A stretch of DNA of 64,000 bases from Paenibacillus phytorum (GTDB lineage: Bacteria; Bacillota; Bacilli; Paenibacillales; NBRC-103111): contig NZ_WHOA01000104.1 in assembly GCF_013141715.1 (NCBI RefSeq), positions 1-64,000 on the forward strand, written 5' to 3'. Both the position numbers and the translations under genes were made by a program. The notes beneath the pieces are model-generated. The model saw only the letters and a list, made by a program, of their open reading frames with translations, was not told the DNA's origin and ran no database searches. Positions 63,578 through 64,000 of this stretch are shown piece after piece (position 1 is the first letter of the stretch; each line of letters opens with the position of its first letter).

Positions 63578-64000
63578 TTATGCGTAGATTGGACGAACCA
63601 GGTTCGTTTGCTCACGGTTACGACCTACGGAGAAGATCGCGATTGGAATACCTGTCAGCTGAGAAACACGCTCCACATAATGTCTGGCATTCTCAGGCAG
63701 ATCGCTCAGCGTACGTGCGCCGGATACGTCTTCTGTCCAACCTGGAAGCTCTTCATATACAGCTTCACACTCGGAGATAGCTTTCAGGCTAGCCGGGTAG
63801 TGCTCAATCAACTCGCCGCGGTACATGTAGCCTGTGCAAATTTTTACCGTTTCAAGACCAGTCAGAACGTCAATGGAGTTAAGGGACAAGCCCGTGATTC
63901 CGCTAACGCGTCTTGCGTGACGAACAACAACGCTGTCGAACCAACCAACACGACGTGGACGACCCGTTACTGTACCGTATTCAAAGCCTTTTTCACGAAT
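63578..64000 (-). CDS. purA: Adenylosuccinate synthetase, C-terminal part
   Basis: The minus frame is open to the right edge, so only the last ~141 residues are seen. They match Pur[41 protein letters not shown] and [19 protein letters not shown]. The enzyme makes adenylosuccinate from IMP and aspartate with GTP, the first committed step to AMP. Position next to the wal operon is conserved in Bacillales. Confidence 0.97.
   Translation of the reverse strand: MREKGFEYGTVTGRPRRVGWFDSVVVRHARRVSGITGLSLNSIDVLTGLETVKICTGYMYRGELIEHYPASLKAISECEAVYEELPGWTEDVSGARTLSDLPENARHYVERVSQLTGIPIAIFSVGRNREQTNLVRPIYA

Overview
The window looks like a chromosomal segment of a Paenibacillus-type Firmicute. The strongest evidence is the right end: rlmH, a CxxH/CxxC small protein, htrA, walJ-walI-walH-walK-walR, an M23 peptidase and purA lie in the order typical of the origin-proximal region of Bacillales. 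YesM/YesN-controlled sugar ABC transporters, SLH-domain surface proteins and many Fn3-repeat exoproteins also fit Paenibacillus. Shine-Dalgarno sites are strong, most operons lie on the minus strand, and no rRNA, tRNA or CRISPR array was seen.

Layout. 1-5.2 kb: the N-terminal part of a giant secreted protein with about 17 tandem Fn3 repeats, under a textbook c-di-GMP-I (GEMM) riboswitch followed by a terminator. 5.4-8.2 kb: a plasmid-like locus. An actin-like ParM gene, a short ParR-like gene and a replication-organiser-like winged-helix gene sit downstream of an unspaced array of about 15 seven-base repeats and four helically phased 17-bp dyads. 8.3-12.2 kb: aldehyde dehydrogenase and DUF779 genes with a sigma-54 promoter, divergent from an AcoR-like activator. 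12.3-14.2 kb: WYL regulator, VOC and DinB genes. 14.3-20.1 kb: asparaginase, polar amino-acid ABC transporter and a GlnK/GlnL-like two-component system. 20.3-24.7 kb: a Bce-type peptide-antibiotic detoxification module. 25.2-28.1 kb: OpuA compatible-solute transporter with fused permease and binding protein. 28.2-30.7 kb: MHYT-PAS-GGDEF-EAL c-di-GMP enzyme.

30.9-39.6 kb: a small zinc-ribbon-like protein, an SDR-type epimerase, a 7TM histidine kinase, two exported surface proteins and an unpartnered LuxR-type response regulator. 39.6-40.6 kb: a deletion scar joining a serine-hydrolase fragment to an ABC ATPase fragment. 40.6-47.5 kb: an oligosaccharide ABC importer with its YesMN-type two-component system. 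47.7-52 kb: MarC, a decayed HxlR/DJ-1 pair, an amino-acid permease and a structured non-coding stretch that resembles an orphan IS110-type bridge RNA. 52.2-64 kb: the rlmH-htrA-wal-purA block.

How the parts connect. Surface display and c-di-GMP recur: the riboswitch-controlled adhesin, a dual-domain c-di-GMP enzyme and SLH/Ig-like surface proteins. Nitrogen acquisition forms a second theme (asparaginase, ABC importer, GlnKL). The most unusual part is the ParM/ParR/heptad/dyad locus, which looks like a complete plasmid segregation (and perhaps replication) cassette in a chromosomal setting.
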